A DNA stretch of 64,000 bases from positions 19,094 to 83,093 of the forward strand of contig JAMKCH010014125.1 in NCBI GenBank assembly GCA_023653785.1, read 5' to 3'. Every line of letters begins with the position of its first letter. Within the stretch, counting starts at the first letter, position 1. Position numbers and translations under genes: made by a program. The notes under the pieces were generated by a model. The model had not been told where the DNA came from and did no database searches. It saw nothing but the letters and a program-made list of their open reading frames with translations. Positions 45,669 to 58,696 of this stretch are shown piece after piece. Source of the DNA: Ophioderma brevispina. Lineage: Eukaryota > Echinodermata > Ophiuroidea > Amphilepidida > Ophiodermatidae.

Positions 45669-47814
45669 TAGATGGAAAGCACACACCTGTGTTTCGTTAA
45701 TATACCGTTTATTATCTTGCTTTGCTTTTCTTCCGATTTACAGTATCAATGCCAACATTGCCTTTTAAAAAAAAGACCCTATACGCGTTCTCTTGTTCAC
45801 GCAACTTGTTTAAAAAAGTTGGTGTGTCCAAAAAGCAATTACAATTCAATAGTGATAGACTCAAGGTTAAGATTTTACAGTCTTGCATACAAGTACACTC
45901 AAATGTGATGACCTATGTCCCAAATTAAAAGAAGCGTTGCAGTTCAACGATGATATGTCCTCACAGCGAATACTCCAACTTGACAGCATCCCAAGTCATA
46001 ACTCCATGGGAATCTTCTCAGTCCTGAAGATAACTTTGTCTAGCAGTTGAAGACGACGGGGTTGTCCCACCAAATATCTGCGTCGCAAATGTCCACAAAC
46101 TGGAATGCCTTTTTGATTCCAAAACTGAAGCTCTTTTGGCTTGAAAAAATGACAGCAGACAGTTCCGCTTTCAAGCTTCTTTGGTATCCAAAATATCAGC
46201 ACTGGTACTGCACCAATCTACCATCTACTGGCCAAGTTTTTAACCTGTCAACTCCTTATATAGTATTTCACAACTAGTATTTCCCAATACCTGAAATAGA
46301 TATTGCAGCATCATCATGCATAAACATAGCCTAACACTGTCCAATTGGATCCCACATAAATGGCATCATCTGCATTGCATTATCTTACATTAATGACATC
46401 ATGGGAAACTACCTGTTTTTGCAATCTTGCAAACTTGCACAATAACTTGGAAAATACTAAGCTAATTATAGCCTGATATAAATCATAAAATTATATTTTA
46501 ATCATAAAATGGAGGATACTATAACAACTTGGATACGATGATCCTTGGGTAGTGTCCCTCATGTTGGTGACCTTATTTGACCTCTTGACCCCTGTCACAA
46601 ACCGCGACAGCTGGCAGCACATACGTTCCATGAACACTGTATTTTCAGCTGTAGGCATCACGTGCTGTCCCTGATATAGAGCACCTGAGCGGTCAAGTAA
46701 TTAATATGTCACCCTGCGTGTTGAGATTACCCGCAATCTGTCGAAGTTATCCTCCTTTGTGTCGAGTTTACTGAGCAGAGAAGTTTATCACGCTACGATA
46801 TAGAATCATTTAACCCGTTTTTAACGCACATCGCAGCACGATAAGACACTACTCTGACAGCGTAATTTTACAAAGCGATTGCGTTGATGCAGTACAGGTT
46901 ACCGTATCTGGAACAAGGAAGTAAATGGATTACATAAGCGTTAACGCTACTCTAATCGCTATAAACATATTGATTCACTATTGTAGGTTTCATATTACGT
47001 GAGACTCCATGCATATTTAGACAGGGGTGATATTGTTATGAGGTTCAATCCCGGCCATGCAGAGACTAGGCCTTTGTTGCCATTACAAAACATATTGTGA
47101 CCATAGTACAAAGTTCCTGTACACGAGAAACTGATGCATAATTATATAATGATCTGATTATATAATGGTCTGTTAATGATTGAAGGACTTATGTCATTGT
47201 TGGCCATGATGTAAAATCCGTTTTGCGCTAATCTTTTAATACAAGGTTGGCCCATTTTTGATGACCAAATAAAAACTTAATTGTGTTATGTGTGCATCGA
47301 TATAATAATGCATTATTTCTCCAATGCTGTGATAAGGAATGATCACTTTGCAGTGTCAAAGGTAAGTTATGTTCAAATAACAATGTTTAATGAAATAAAT
47401 GCCGGTGGTTTCATCATACTTCAATTGAAACGTCCATCTATCTTAGATATGAAATAATGTATTTATTTACCAGCTATATTACTATTGTATGAGTAACATA
47501 TACTTTTTTATATCTGTGGCCATTAAAATAATTCCTCTTACCTCTCAAGGTGAATGGACAGACCTAAAACTTTTAATGCGGTCTCACTTATTTTGAAAAC
47601 TACTATAGGATTGCGCATTTTGTGCATACATTTGACAAGGAGGTGATAGGTCATCAACTGAGATCACTACAGTTAGCACGCGGTAGTTTTTGACCACCAC
47701 CCATGCTACAGGAGCAGGTCTCCCTCACTAACCTCAAAGGGCAGCTATTATTTTTTCTTATTTTTTTGGATTTAGAATTTTCCCCTCTAACCTGAAAATA
47801 TAATGAAAATGTTA
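45669..47814. other. No gene recognised
   Basis: AT-rich. The opposing frames at 45996-46277 have no domain. No tRNA, TIR pair or tandem repeat was recognised. Confidence 0.45.
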
Positions 47815-47910
47815 TATATTATAAATGAGGGAGTAACGGGATTCGAAACCGAGACCACTGTATCATAGATCAGCTACCTAACCACAAGAACCAGCGAGGA
47901 TTGGTGTGCC
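47815..47910 (-). repeat. tRNA-derived SINE head
   Basis: On the minus strand, TGGTTCTTGTGGTTAGGTAG (47893-47874) is a good pol III A box with the GTGGTTAG continuation seen in Asp/Glu/Gly-type tRNAs. GGTTTCGAATCCC (47850-47838) is a B box with one extra T. The spacing is tRNA-like. The cloverleaf stems do not pair well, so this is a SINE promoter and not a working tRNA gene. AT-rich sequence follows the B box towards lower coordinates. Confidence 0.6.
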
Positions 47911-48659
47911 AGATTTTCCCTTCTAATCCTTGATAACATTTACGGAATAAATCGCTACTGCTATTGTAGTCGGCACTCAATATAATGAATAGCTCCGCTC
48001 TGGAACGGTTGCCACAACCTATGCCCCAGGAGCATGAGTGGTGGTCAAAATCTCACACTTACACTACGCTTAGGCAGCAGGTCACCCAAGTACTATTGTT
48101 CACACTAAAATTGTTGGACAGGGTCATTTTACATTGGCTTTCGCAAATATATACAATAGGCAAATTTTGCAGTTCAAATCGATGGAAACCAGGTCCACGT
48201 TATAGCATATGAGAATTAAATTCCATGATGCCAGTAAATGTAAGGTTATACATTTTCCGTGGATAGAGATAGAGTAACACGTACACAGATTTTTTGTAGC
48301 ACACAATTCAATTAATGATTTGGGATGCTTTAAAATTTTGTGGGATTTCTATAACTTCAGAGACCACGCTTTTTCAAAACTTAAAATTCGTCGCTTTTAA
48401 TTCGTTGTTTTTAACCCCCAAAACACCCTTTCACGTCATATTAGACCAACTTAGATATGTTACAGTAGTTGACATTCCGCAACGATAATACATGATTTTA
48501 TAAAACAGGACATTTTCCAGAGCGTTTTCGACCAGCTTTTGAGGTCACAGCATTTTCTTCTCGTGTACAAGAAAATAACGCATGTTGGCGTGACCTCCTG
48601 ATTGAGTCTGAGTCGCCGAGTCACAATAACCAAATTTGAAATCAAAGTCCACTTTAACA
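47911..48659. other. No gene recognised
   Basis: No feature supported. The part next to the SINE may belong to its 5' side. Confidence 0.4.
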
Positions 48660-49315
48660 TATAGGTATTACATTTCTAACAAAAACATAAAAGAATGTAT
48701 AACCAGGGCCTACATCTACTAAACAGGTTATTGAAAAATTTACTACTATGTTATATGCATACAAGCTTGAAGTTAAAACATGAAGGAAGTCATATTCCAG
48801 AACTCCAGAAATATTATGCCATTATGTTAACATAACAGTTAGAAGTGGTTACATTTATGTATATAACTAAATCAAAGGATTGTATCACATTGGTACTCCT
48901 AATAAAGCATGATCCCACTTACGTTATTGGGTTGAACCAGTTCCTCTGGCGAGATCATTTTCATTAAATGACAAAACGAAACGTGTTAGAAAGAGACGAC
49001 GTGACCTGACATTAACAGTCATTTCAAGTGAAGCGTTTTTATCCAATTTGAAATGCGGTGAGACTATATTAATTAATAACAGTTTTAAGTAAATAGCTAG
49101 TGACTCTAACAACGAATTTACTTTAGCCGATTGTAAAAACACCGAAGGGAGAAGAAAGTGGTCATTAGAATTGCCTAGAGGTTATATTATATTTTAATCG
49201 ATTTAAGGGTACTACGACTGATGTTTATTTACTCTGACTTCGTAGTAGATATATGAAGAAAATTATACGCTGAATCATATTTCTATATGATTACACGTTT
49301 GAATTTTAGAAGAGA
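48660..49315 (+). repeat. Direct repeat, copy 2 (~660 bp)
   Basis: Counterpart of 41083-41755, about 7.5 kb away in the same orientation. The strongest block is 48890-49030. It is shorter than copy 1 by several small deletions in the left third. Confidence 0.8.
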
Positions 49316-51248
49316 TGAAACAGATTAAATATCACTCCAAATATTTTGTTTTGAATTCTGAGGGAATTACTCAAAGCAGTTAACATTTCAGTTGCAATTA
49401 AAAAAAAGGAACTGGAAAAAAAGTGTTCGCATGCTCTACTTATCGCTTTCAATACTTGAGCTTTTCAGCCTATGAGTGATGACTAGGAATAAACGAAGTG
49501 CATGGGTTTTAATAGATAATCATGTCTTCCTGTGCCGTGAAGGTATGTCGATTGCCAAAGGCACAATACCAGAAGACGTGCCCGTACGAGTCATGAACTC
49601 ACAGACCGCTCTCAATAGTGTGAGTAAATAAAGCAACAACTTTACATTTTTGAAATTTTATCTTGTATTCTAGCGTACCACTATTTAAAAAGAAAAAAAA
49701 AAATACAACTTTATAATAAAGTTTCATGAATATCCTGATACCAGTTACACGACCTTGTGATGTATGCTTGACCGCACAGTGGACAGTTAACAGATCATGT
49801 AACTCCGCCAATTCAGTAAGTGACTTGGTTGTTGTCAAGAATTATCAGCGCACATTTCAGCGTATTTAATGTCACATTTGTCTTTTTTACCATTACAATT
49901 GCATTTACCCATTTTGGCATGAAAGTTTCACTTCACCTTGCCCTCTAATGCCGCCACTGATGCTGCCACTGATGACAAATAAAAACATGTGTCAAGCAAA
50001 TGTACCCTTTAACTTTTTAAAAACTTTTTCAACTTAAGTAAAATGAGACCAATAAAAAAAACGAAACATTAATTATGGGAAACAATTGATACCTCAAGCC
50101 ATTCTTACAATGATAAACCTCTTTCGTATCTTTGGTTGCTGTTTCAAAATTTTAGTTTGCTAAAATTCAACGCACAAAATTGTTTACCCGATCGCCATGC
50201 CTTTCCTATAATAAGTCCGAGGCGTCTTCCTTCATGCAAATTCTTGAATGGGCATGGTTATAGGGATCGTCCTTCAATTTAAAAGCATTGTAGGTAAAGA
50301 TTATATATTGCCCTAAATATCAGAATGTCACTTGAATTATTAACCAAACCATTGTGTGTCCCTTTTATTGTTTTAATCCCATACAACTGTGGACTTAAAA
50401 TTCCCCCATGATTTCCAGGTATCCGTCTGAAGGATTTAGCTTTCAACGGACTTGTTTACGATGGCCGGGACTCGGTGGGATAGTCATGAATAACATTGTT
50501 ATAACAGGGGAAATCTCGAGTAGTACCTATGATTCATGTTTGTGATCTTTTGGGTTTTGGATATGCTTCTAAAACCCATTAACGGGAGCATTAAGATAGT
50601 CTGAGGCAATGCAGCAATGGTCTTACTTCCGATGTTGACTTTGTCTGAGTGATTGACCTGTCAAATTTGTGGCACCTTTGACTTAATAAATTTTGTATGC
50701 GTAAAAGAGAAATAACAATCTGCAGAAGGGAAAATGGAAAGAATAAGAAGAACAAAAAAAAAAAAAAGAGTAACATTTTACGTTAAAGGTCAAGTTTGGT
50801 TTTCGAATTTTTTAAAGAATTGACATCTTTATAGTATATCAAAAAATCTAGATATTATAAGAGAGCTGGCATTTTCGGGCAACATATCAGTACTTTTTTC
50901 ACATGATTGAAATGTCTGCACTGTAAGGTTTATAAAAATAACCGTATGGTTCAATTGGATTTAGGGAAACACGCCATGAAAATATCTCGTCTTTCCAAGG
51001 GGACACGATAAGCGGTTTCATGTACATGGAGAGTCATATATGTACTATCCAGAGCCATCCTCAAACCATGGGTAACCATATAAAGAAATAAGAAAATGTT
51101 GAACAGAAAATTTGAGGTATGTCTTGTACGTCTGGCGCCATTGACAAATATACCGCTCGAATCATTCTTATCATCTGCGCACGTGTTGAGTGCGAAGTTA
51201 GTATTAGTCCATGAGCCAGTTTCTCTACGGGTCTTAAAATTAGAGTTT
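49316..51248. other. No gene recognised
   Basis: AT-rich, with an oligo-A run at 50753-50767. The minus-strand frame at 50951-51286 has no domain I can name. Confidence 0.45.
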
Positions 51249-52566
51249 GTTGCACCCACCTGGTGATTAATTTTCCAATATATCACCTTGAAGGGGGTGT
51301 CCCCCTGACTAGGATTAGGTATGTTTCCGCCCCGAAAAGTTGCACATTAGCGCGTACTGCCTGTTTCAAAATGCCACCATTGTTTTATGAAAAACTGCTA
51401 TTGTATTTTCATTATAGAGAGGAATTTTATCCAGGACTAAACGAAATAAAGTCCTACATTCCTGAAGTGGGCTTAAACATTTAAGTGTCCAAGATGGCCG
51501 CCGGTAGGAGGCATGTTTTGTTAAATGTACTAAAATTGCCAAATAGATGGGGTAATAATGCGAGTAATATTTTGAGAGCACCAAAAAGAGATTTAATGAC
51601 ATTTGTGTATTGCGGACATGATCATAACTCATGATGGCGGCGGTTATACCCGCTCCGGAGGACATAAATCAAGAAGAAAAACACTCAGGAAGCTGATCTA
51701 GGCAGTAGAGAGAGAGAAGGAGCCTGTGGTACAAGTCAGAAACAAAGATAGCACTTGATGTGCTCGAAAGAAGAACGAGGCAAATATTTAAATTTTCCTT
51801 CAACATATAGACAATTTTTCCACTTATTCATAAGCATATTTTTTATTATTACTGGGAAACACCCATGACGTCACTGAGTAGTCCTTAAATACAGTCAACA
51901 CCCATTTATTATTATTTTATTGTATCAGGTTGATATGATCTGTTGCCTATATGAACTATTATAGAGTCAGTTTAAACTACGTTATATGGCCCAAGTAGTA
52001 ACCAGCTATAGTAACGGCACTCTCTATAGGACAAGTCAATACCCCACTTTAATATTTTGTACATCTTGGAAATGATTTAGGGTCATTATTAGAAAGTGTG
52101 TTTAATAACGTCGAAAAGATGGGTAGGGCTGCTTTTCTTCCTGATTTACGTACCCTAGAGCGAATATAATCACCGACATCTTTAAAAACAAGCCTGTACG
52201 TAAAATATAAATGCCATAAATTCTTTTTGGAGCTCCCAAAATTTCACCCAGGTTCTTATTTCAACAATTTGCCATTTTTAGTTCATTTAGCAAAAAATGC
52301 CTCCTTGCAGCGGCCATCTTGGACGACTAGATGTTTAAGCCCCCTTCAGGCAGTTAAAAACTTGGTTTCGTGTAGTCGTGGATAAAATTTCTATCTGTAA
52401 TGAAATTATAATGGCGGTTTTACATAAAACAATGGCGGTAATTTTGAAATGGACAGGACACGCTAACGTGCAGCTATTCGGGGTGGAAACATAACTAATC
52501 CTAGTCAGGGGGACATCCCCTTCAAGGTGATATATTGGAAAATTAATCACTCTAATTGGGTGCAAC
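51249..52566. mobile_element. Foldback/TIR element, 1318 bp, arms ~370 bp
   Basis: GTTGCACCC at 51249 and GGGTGCAAC ending at 52566 start two long inverted arms (to about 51620, and from about 52195). Matching blocks include TGATTAATTTTCCAATATAT, CACCTTGAAGGGG.TGTCCCC, CTGACTAGGATTAG.TATGTT, CCATTGTTTTATG.AAAAC, GGGCTTAAACAT.TA and GTCCAAGATGGCCGC. The unique centre is about 570 bases and has no transposase. The CAAGATGGCCGC word in each arm resembles a YY1 site. The target-site duplication was not resolved, so the superfamily is open. Confidence 0.8.
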
Positions 52567-54059
52567 GAACGGAGAATCTGATGATGGCAGCTTATGGGCT
52601 ATATCTATGCCATGCTATAGAGGGTATGCAATAGGCTATTTAATCCTAGCAACGCCATTACGTAATCCCTAGTTACGTGCTTCGCCCGACTGGCCGCCAT
52701 CGTGGAGGACAACCCCAGTGTGTTACAATTGCGTGTACACAATATACGCTGTATACACCATGCACGACCAATGTCAAAGTACTTCAAATTTCCCGAATTA
52801 CTTACAGTAATAAAGAACGAGTATTCACTAAAAGACCCTGGTGACATTCAATCTTTACCTTACCAAACAATGCCCAATGACACAGAAAAATCATGAGATA
52901 AATTTCCGAATCGACCGTGAAACTCAAAAAAGTGTTGCAAATTAGTGGTCAGTTGCATTCCTACGAAAGTAATACCATGGGGGTACCATGGTCATAATAA
53001 ATTGTTTGAGGGTTGGGCTGCAAGATCGGTTATTGTTCAGGCCATGAAATATTGCTGAATATTCTATGTACTTCTTGGAGGCTGTTTAGTACTAAGTGAA
53101 ATGTTTAAATTTTCCGTTTTGCTTTCGATAGAGTTTTGCCCGGTGGGCTCACTCATTCTGTGATACTGACCGTAAGATCGTTTAACCAAAATCGCGGGAC
53201 AAATATGGCTACGCGAGAGCGAACAATAGATGTGAACCCTGTTGGTTAATACATTTTTTTTGCGTCCACGCATGTATCACAAATCCTTCCATGGTATAGA
53301 ACCCCATAACATGGGAACCTTGTCATTACCACCATGGCGTGCATATTGTCGCGTTTTGCAAAGCTTGGTAACGGATCATTGGGTCATTGGTGGCCGGTTG
53401 GGTGTCCACCGGGGATTGTTGTTTTGTGTATCATTAGAAAACACGCTATGAAAACAACCCATGTTAACACAACGGAGCTTTCGCATTTTCTCAACAAGCA
53501 CACTCCCAATCGGCCCTCCTAGTCGTGTAAGAGTCTGAAAAACTTAATTAAGGGTAAAAGATACTGTGAATGCACTTGTCCATCGAGGCGCTCAGAATTA
53601 ACGTAATTTACAACAGGAATCTTTACTCTATAGAGATAACTTACGGCCTATAACATGACTCACAAGGCAGAAGGCCCGTCGAAACCAGGTCGAAACAAAA
53701 TGAAAAAAACACAACAAACACACAACTTGGCCAAATAAAACAAAAATAACACACGCAAAGCCCCGGCCAAGAAAATAATAGTAAACGAGTCAATCTTTGA
53801 CTGTAAAAGAAAATCAACTTTTTGTGGAAAAAATCTCCACGAGGGCCGTTTCCCCTCATGTCAGGGAGAGTCTTGTTTCCGCGCCGTCACGCGGGGTTTT
53901 TCCCTAACACCGGGAATAGCTTCGTTAAATTTTATGCAAGTTGTTCCGTTGTGAAATGATTCGTCGCCGCGCACCCTTATACACAAAAGCAAAAAAAAAA
54001 TCAGTATTTTGCGGCTAAGAAGTTAATATTGCCTAACAAATGTGATAGTCATGATAGTA
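52567..54059. other. No gene recognised
   Basis: A short palindrome (ACCATGGGGGTACCATGGT) lies near 52975. The frames at 52702-52896, 53242-53522 and 53641-53859 have no domain. Confidence 0.45.
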
Positions 54060-57057
54060 AGTTGCCGGTTCCGTGAAGGGACAACTGTATGAATTAAGAG
54101 AAACCCAGGTGTACATACAACTCTGTCTGCTGTGATGTCTGTTCAGTGCAAGTCCTTTAATTATAAGGGGCCGCTGATTTCCAATAAATCTGATTACGTT
54201 TCCACAATTTCACCATGTTAATGCGATTACATAATAAAATAACTGCTTGGTCAGACTCAACCCTGGAACGGACTATAATAATCTTTAAAACGGCATCTGA
54301 CTGCGCGATAACTATATTCACACCATGTTAAGTTCATGACCATCACAGATATCGCTCCATATTTAGGCTACATGTAATGCATTTAATCCATATTTCTCGT
54401 TTATCACTTTCGATGCCTATCACGCCTATCAATCATCTTTCTTGAATCGATCCTCCTTCCATTGTGCAGTTGCATTTTATGATCAAACTGCCTATAGAAG
54501 TTTACACTAATGGATAAGCATTAAGTTGAATTAACCATATAACTCCATCTCTAATTAATGCTTAACATTCTTGGATAATTATCCTGATGACAAGACCCAC
54601 TGTTCATACACTACTAAAATAACAATAATTATAACTAAATATCTACTATATAACAAACCATAAATGAATAGTGAATGATAGTGATGATGATGATGGATGA
54701 TGATGATGATGATGATGATGATGGTGAAGACTGATGATGGTGATGATTTTGAAATGATGCTGATGCTGAAAAAATGCATAATGCAAGAATGCTACTAATG
54801 ATGCTGATGCATGGCTGCTGATGATGTGCTGCATATTTATTTGCGATCCGCCTCTGTAACTGTTAAATATTAACATCTATTTTAACCATATTTCTTAACT
54901 CCTTTTAAACATCATTATTTACAATACTATTTCTTCTCATGTATTTCGTGTACATGTATATTGGTATTATAAATCCATAATTAACAGATAATGTTTTCAC
55001 CATTTTACTTTCTACTTAAGCTTCTTTCTTTCTCCACGTCACCAATCAAATTTAATATTGTGACCTTACCCGTACTGTATCTTAGCACATTAATATTCCA
55101 TATAGCCAAGGCCCTAACATTTCCCATACTCTTCTTTGTCTAACCAGCCCAGTCCTGACCATGTGCTTTTTCAGGGTGGATCAAAGTTATTCTTTAAACA
55201 TTACTGTACATGTCCTATTTCCTTACTGTTTGCTTGCAATTGAATATAATATACGTGAGATATTATCACCCTGTAAGGGGGGCTCCCTGCTTTTGACCTC
55301 AAGGGCTAGACCAGGAAATTGGATAAGAGGCTTGCCAGTGTGGGCTTTGGCCCCAATTGGGTGTAATCCGAAGCGTGACCTGTCCGATAAGGGACTATTC
55401 CTACATCACTGCCTTAGCTTACTTTGGAGCTATACATAACTTTTTCTAGCAACCCTACTTCTAACCCTATTCTTCATCATAGGAGTAATGAAGTTTATTT
55501 AATTTAAGTAAATACCATCCCTTATTCTACTTACTAAAAAAATACACCTATATACAACCTATTAACAGTTTTAATATAGACCTACATAATTAGGTCTTTT
55601 TTCACTGTACTTTCTATGTCCACACTTATTGCTTTTTCTCATACTCAAGTTCTGTGTGTTGCATCATTCTTCTTGTACAACATGTCCATTATGCAAACGT
55701 TGCGGCTTTTTAAATCTCATAAATGCATAATATCTCTTATCATGGCAACTACATAAGCATGCACATAATTAATATTCATGCTTATACTATTAACTATAAA
55801 TATTTACCTGATGGCTGCCTTTTTGAGTCATACTTTGAGAGCACACTTGTTGTATCTTATCTCTACACATCCTTATTGTTCTTATCAAAGGATGCTTCTA
55901 TTTTCATCCATTTCCATCCACAATAAGGCAAGTAGTTATATATCTACAAATTGTCTTAAGTGTTGGATTAACTTAAAATTACTATAAATATTCATTTTAT
56001 TTGCAAAGGCTCACTGTATGATGAAGAAGAACACAACAAGGGTGCAATACAACTAACTCTCTACTCCGCTAGTGATTCTGTTTCATGGCAAGTTCTTTAA
56101 TTATAATGGCAACTGACCAGAGGTCACATGAAAGGAAGTACCACCCCAGTCTCCTCCTCATACATTGGCCTAAACAAGTATATATCTTTAAAATAAGCAA
56201 TGTATTGGGCTAGTGGGGTGCAAAGAACCCCTTTCTCTATCCAGTATTGTGGACATTGCGGTCCCACAACCGTCCCCACTAAAAACCGAGGTCCCCGTTC
56301 ACAAATTCCAAGTCCATAACACATGCAGGAGAGCGAATAAGCCACTGTTCCTGTCACGGCTGACATTGTAATGACGACACTCAGTTCACAGTTTTCAGTA
56401 GTTCACAAGTTTCCAAAGTTCTGTTCAAAGTAATCTGATGAATGGAAATTGTTCTCCGACGAAGGATACATGATTAAACAAAGTCCATCATCTCCATAGA
56501 GCCTTAACACACTCTGCCATTTTAGTGTGCATAATGTCCAGTAAATTTAATGTTCATCAGAAGACAACGTTGTAATATCACCTCCATAGATATCATATCA
56601 TATCATATGTCAATCCACATTTTACCGTCAGTAATGGTTAAGTTCTTCCAGCATCATCACACTGTCACTGCACTATGGTGGTTTGGGTAACCATCCCAAT
56701 ACCATGAGAGGATATTTATCCTCTTTGTTGTAGAGCGCTTCTCACACTCTTAAACAGTCAGGAGTCAAAACCTTAGGTGAATTGTGCACAGTTTCACAGG
56801 TTTTTGGCTTCTCGAATTCCATTGGAAGAGATTCACATCGCATCATATAGAGCACATTGTACCTATCACCGGTGCAGTAACACTTATGCCCGAGGGCAAC
56901 TTAGATTTCTTGATGGACACAGTTCTGTAGCATTCCTTGAATGTCCAATCATAAGATGTGTCCCATCACATTCCATACACTGTACAGTGGTTTATTTCTA
57001 TCCGTATTCATGTGCTGTTGGACTTAACATGTGGTATGCTGTACAAGTCATCTTACA
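54060..57057 (-). repeat. 3' LTR of element B (inner limit inferred)
   Basis: The left end GTTGCCGGTTCCGTGAAGGG is shared with the 5' LTR at 63395. The inner limit is inferred from the purine tract: on the minus strand GAAAGAAGAGATCAGC is followed by TGTAAGATG, which pairs as TG...CA with the far end GGCAACA at 63394. This gives about 3.0 kb, long for such an element. Only the first 600 bases can be checked against the other LTR. A second, weaker copy of the LTR tip lies at about 56012-56120, and a GAT microsatellite is at 54681-54748. Confidence 0.6.
54681..54748 (+). repeat. (GAT)n microsatellite
   Basis: Repeated GATGAT units with a few interruptions, inside the 3' LTR. On the minus strand it gives a His-rich open frame (HHHHHH), which is an artefact. 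Confidence 0.85.
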
Positions 57058-57061
57058 GCTG

Positions 57062-57090
57062 ATCTCTTCTTTCCTTTCCTTTTTTCTCTG
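57062..57090 (-). other. Polypurine tract of element B
   Basis: On the minus strand the bases read AGAGAAAAAAGGAAAGGA and then AAGAAGAGATC, nearly all purine, immediately upstream of the proposed 3' LTR start and directly after the last coding frame ends. Confidence 0.65.
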
Positions 57091-57112
57091 ATATCACTCA
57101 CTCTGGAACATT

Positions 57113-57850
57113 TTAGAGGCATGGTTGACTTCGGATGCCTGTTGTTTGTGGTGCTGCTCCTATAGACTGATATGGAACTTGTCCTGGATATGGCCATGAC
57201 TGAGTTGGTGGGACACTGGGTTGAAATTGCATTCCATTTCCTGCTTGAAAACCATAACTTGGAGTTTGAAATTTCCCATTGTGGGGTTGCCGTGTCCCCT
57301 GCATTAACCACGGAGTACTTGACGAATAGTTAAATGGTGACACTGTTTGCAAGGAGCTGACATTCCCATTCTGCCATACAGGAGCACCCAGATTGTGATA
57401 GCTGAATGTTGGTGGTGGTTTTCTCTCTCGGGTTGATCTTCTATGTATTTCTTCTCCACTAGCAACAGGTGTTGCAGGTGTGGTGCTACTCATAGGAGAT
57501 TGGTTTTCAGATGCTTGTGTTTCTGTGCAAGGATCTGGCTGCGATTCAGCCTGCAACTCTTGGGAAGTTGTTTCAGTAGGAAGATCCGTTGTGCAACTTC
57601 TATCTTGCTCTGGGATAGAATGCTGTTCATCTGTACTAATTGTTGGCTGGCTAGGTTCTAATGATGGAGTCTCATTTGGGTTACTTCCCTGACTCGTGGC
57701 TGAGGGAAGAGTTCCTGGTGCAGCAGTTGTTGGCAGTAATGGGGGCTCCTCGGTGACCCTTGGGGTCAAAGCACTCAGCCTTCTCAGATTATAAGTCCAC
57801 CTTTCCTCTTCTGAATCAGAGTCACTTGATAATTCTGGACTTCTCGTTTC
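57113..57850 (-). pseudogene. Element B integrase C-terminal tail, shifted frame
   Basis: An open frame of 218 codons from the first Met (57769), extended upstream by readable sequence (SEEERWTYNLRRLSALTPRV). It is rich in Ser, Thr, Pro and Gln and contains RRSTRERKPPPTFSYHNLG, a word found near the C-terminal end of the Pol polyprotein in this group of gypsy elements (RRSTR...PP..F.Y..LG). It is therefore the end of pol, separated from the integrase frame by one shift near 57.85 kb. It is not an env-like gene: there is no signal peptide or membrane segment. Confidence 0.65.
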
Positions 57851-58690
57851 TTGATCTGTAGGCTTTCTTTGACCAGGAGTAGTTGACTGTTTTGGTTGCT
57901 TTGGATGTCTTGGTTTCTTAGTGGTTTGTTTACAGGTTTTTCTTCTGGTAGGTAGTCACATGGAAGTAGCAAATTACGGTGTACAGTCTGGGTTCGCCCT
58001 TCACCATTTTCTGGTTTAATTTCATAAACTGATAAGTCAGGCCCAGCTCTTCGAACCACCACAAAAACTTGATCTTTCCAGTAAGATTTCAACTTCCCTG
58101 GGCCACCTGGTGACTTTGTGTTTCGCAGCAGGACTCTATCACCTGACATGAGAATATTGCTATATGCCTTTCGGTCATAGTTCCGTTTGGCTTTTGCACC
58201 AGCTTGCTGTGCTCTTTTACCAGCAATGGCATATGCATCATTCATTTGTTCTCGCCATTTTCGTACGTAAGTGTGGTAGTCTGTGGACACTTTGGATTCT
58301 GGGTGGAGGCCAAACACCATATCGATAGGTAGTCTCGGCGAACGTCCAAACATTAAGTAGAAGGGTGAATGCCCTGTTGCTTCATTCCGAGTGCAATTGT
58401 ATGCATGTGTCAGCTTATTAAGGGAGTCTTTCCAATTCGCCTTATCCTGCTCTGGGAGTGTCCTCAGCATTCCGAGGAGGGTGCGATTGAACCGCTCCAC
58501 TTGGCCATTCCCTTGAGGATGGTATGGTGTCGTTCTTGAAGAGGCAATCTCGGAGAGCTCATGCAGTTGCTTGAAGAGCTTATTTTGAAATTCTCCTCCT
58601 TGGTCGTGGTGTATTCGACGGGGGAATCCAAACCGCAAAATAAATTCATCAAATATCTTCTTCGCAGCTGTTTTGGCCTTGATTATCTTT
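57784..58690 (-). CDS. Element B integrase core and C-terminal domain
   Basis: 284 codons from the first Met, with in-frame sequence (DPPKIIKAKTAAKKIFDEF) continuing upstream to about 58690. IHHDQGGEF carries the second catalytic Asp (residue 12). YHPQGNGQVERFNRT carries the catalytic Glu (residue 48). The gap of 35 residues gives the DD35E signature. The first Asp (NIDFLHLE) is in the adjoining frame at 58697-58900. Further on, YLMFGRSPRLPID (residues 93-105) and the chromo/GPF-like C-terminal part VYEIKPENG follow. One frameshift separates this from the upstream part and another from the tail, so no full-length integrase would be made from this copy as it reads. Confidence 0.85.
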
Positions 58691-58696
58691 GGTGGG

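Noticed and set aside
41083..49315. LTR retrotransposon with the direct repeats as LTRs
   Set aside because: No primer site, purine tract, gag or pol lies between the copies, and their edges lack TG...CA ends.
54579..54876. His-rich minus-strand frame
   Set aside because: Produced by a GAT microsatellite inside the 3' LTR of element B.
56124..56366. 80-codon minus-strand frame inside the 3' LTR
   Set aside because: No domain; it lies in the inferred LTR and cannot be checked against the other LTR within the window.
57113..57769. Possible env-like or third gene of element B
   Set aside because: No signal peptide, membrane segment or Cys pattern; the RRSTR...F.Y..LG word marks it as the C-terminal tail of pol.
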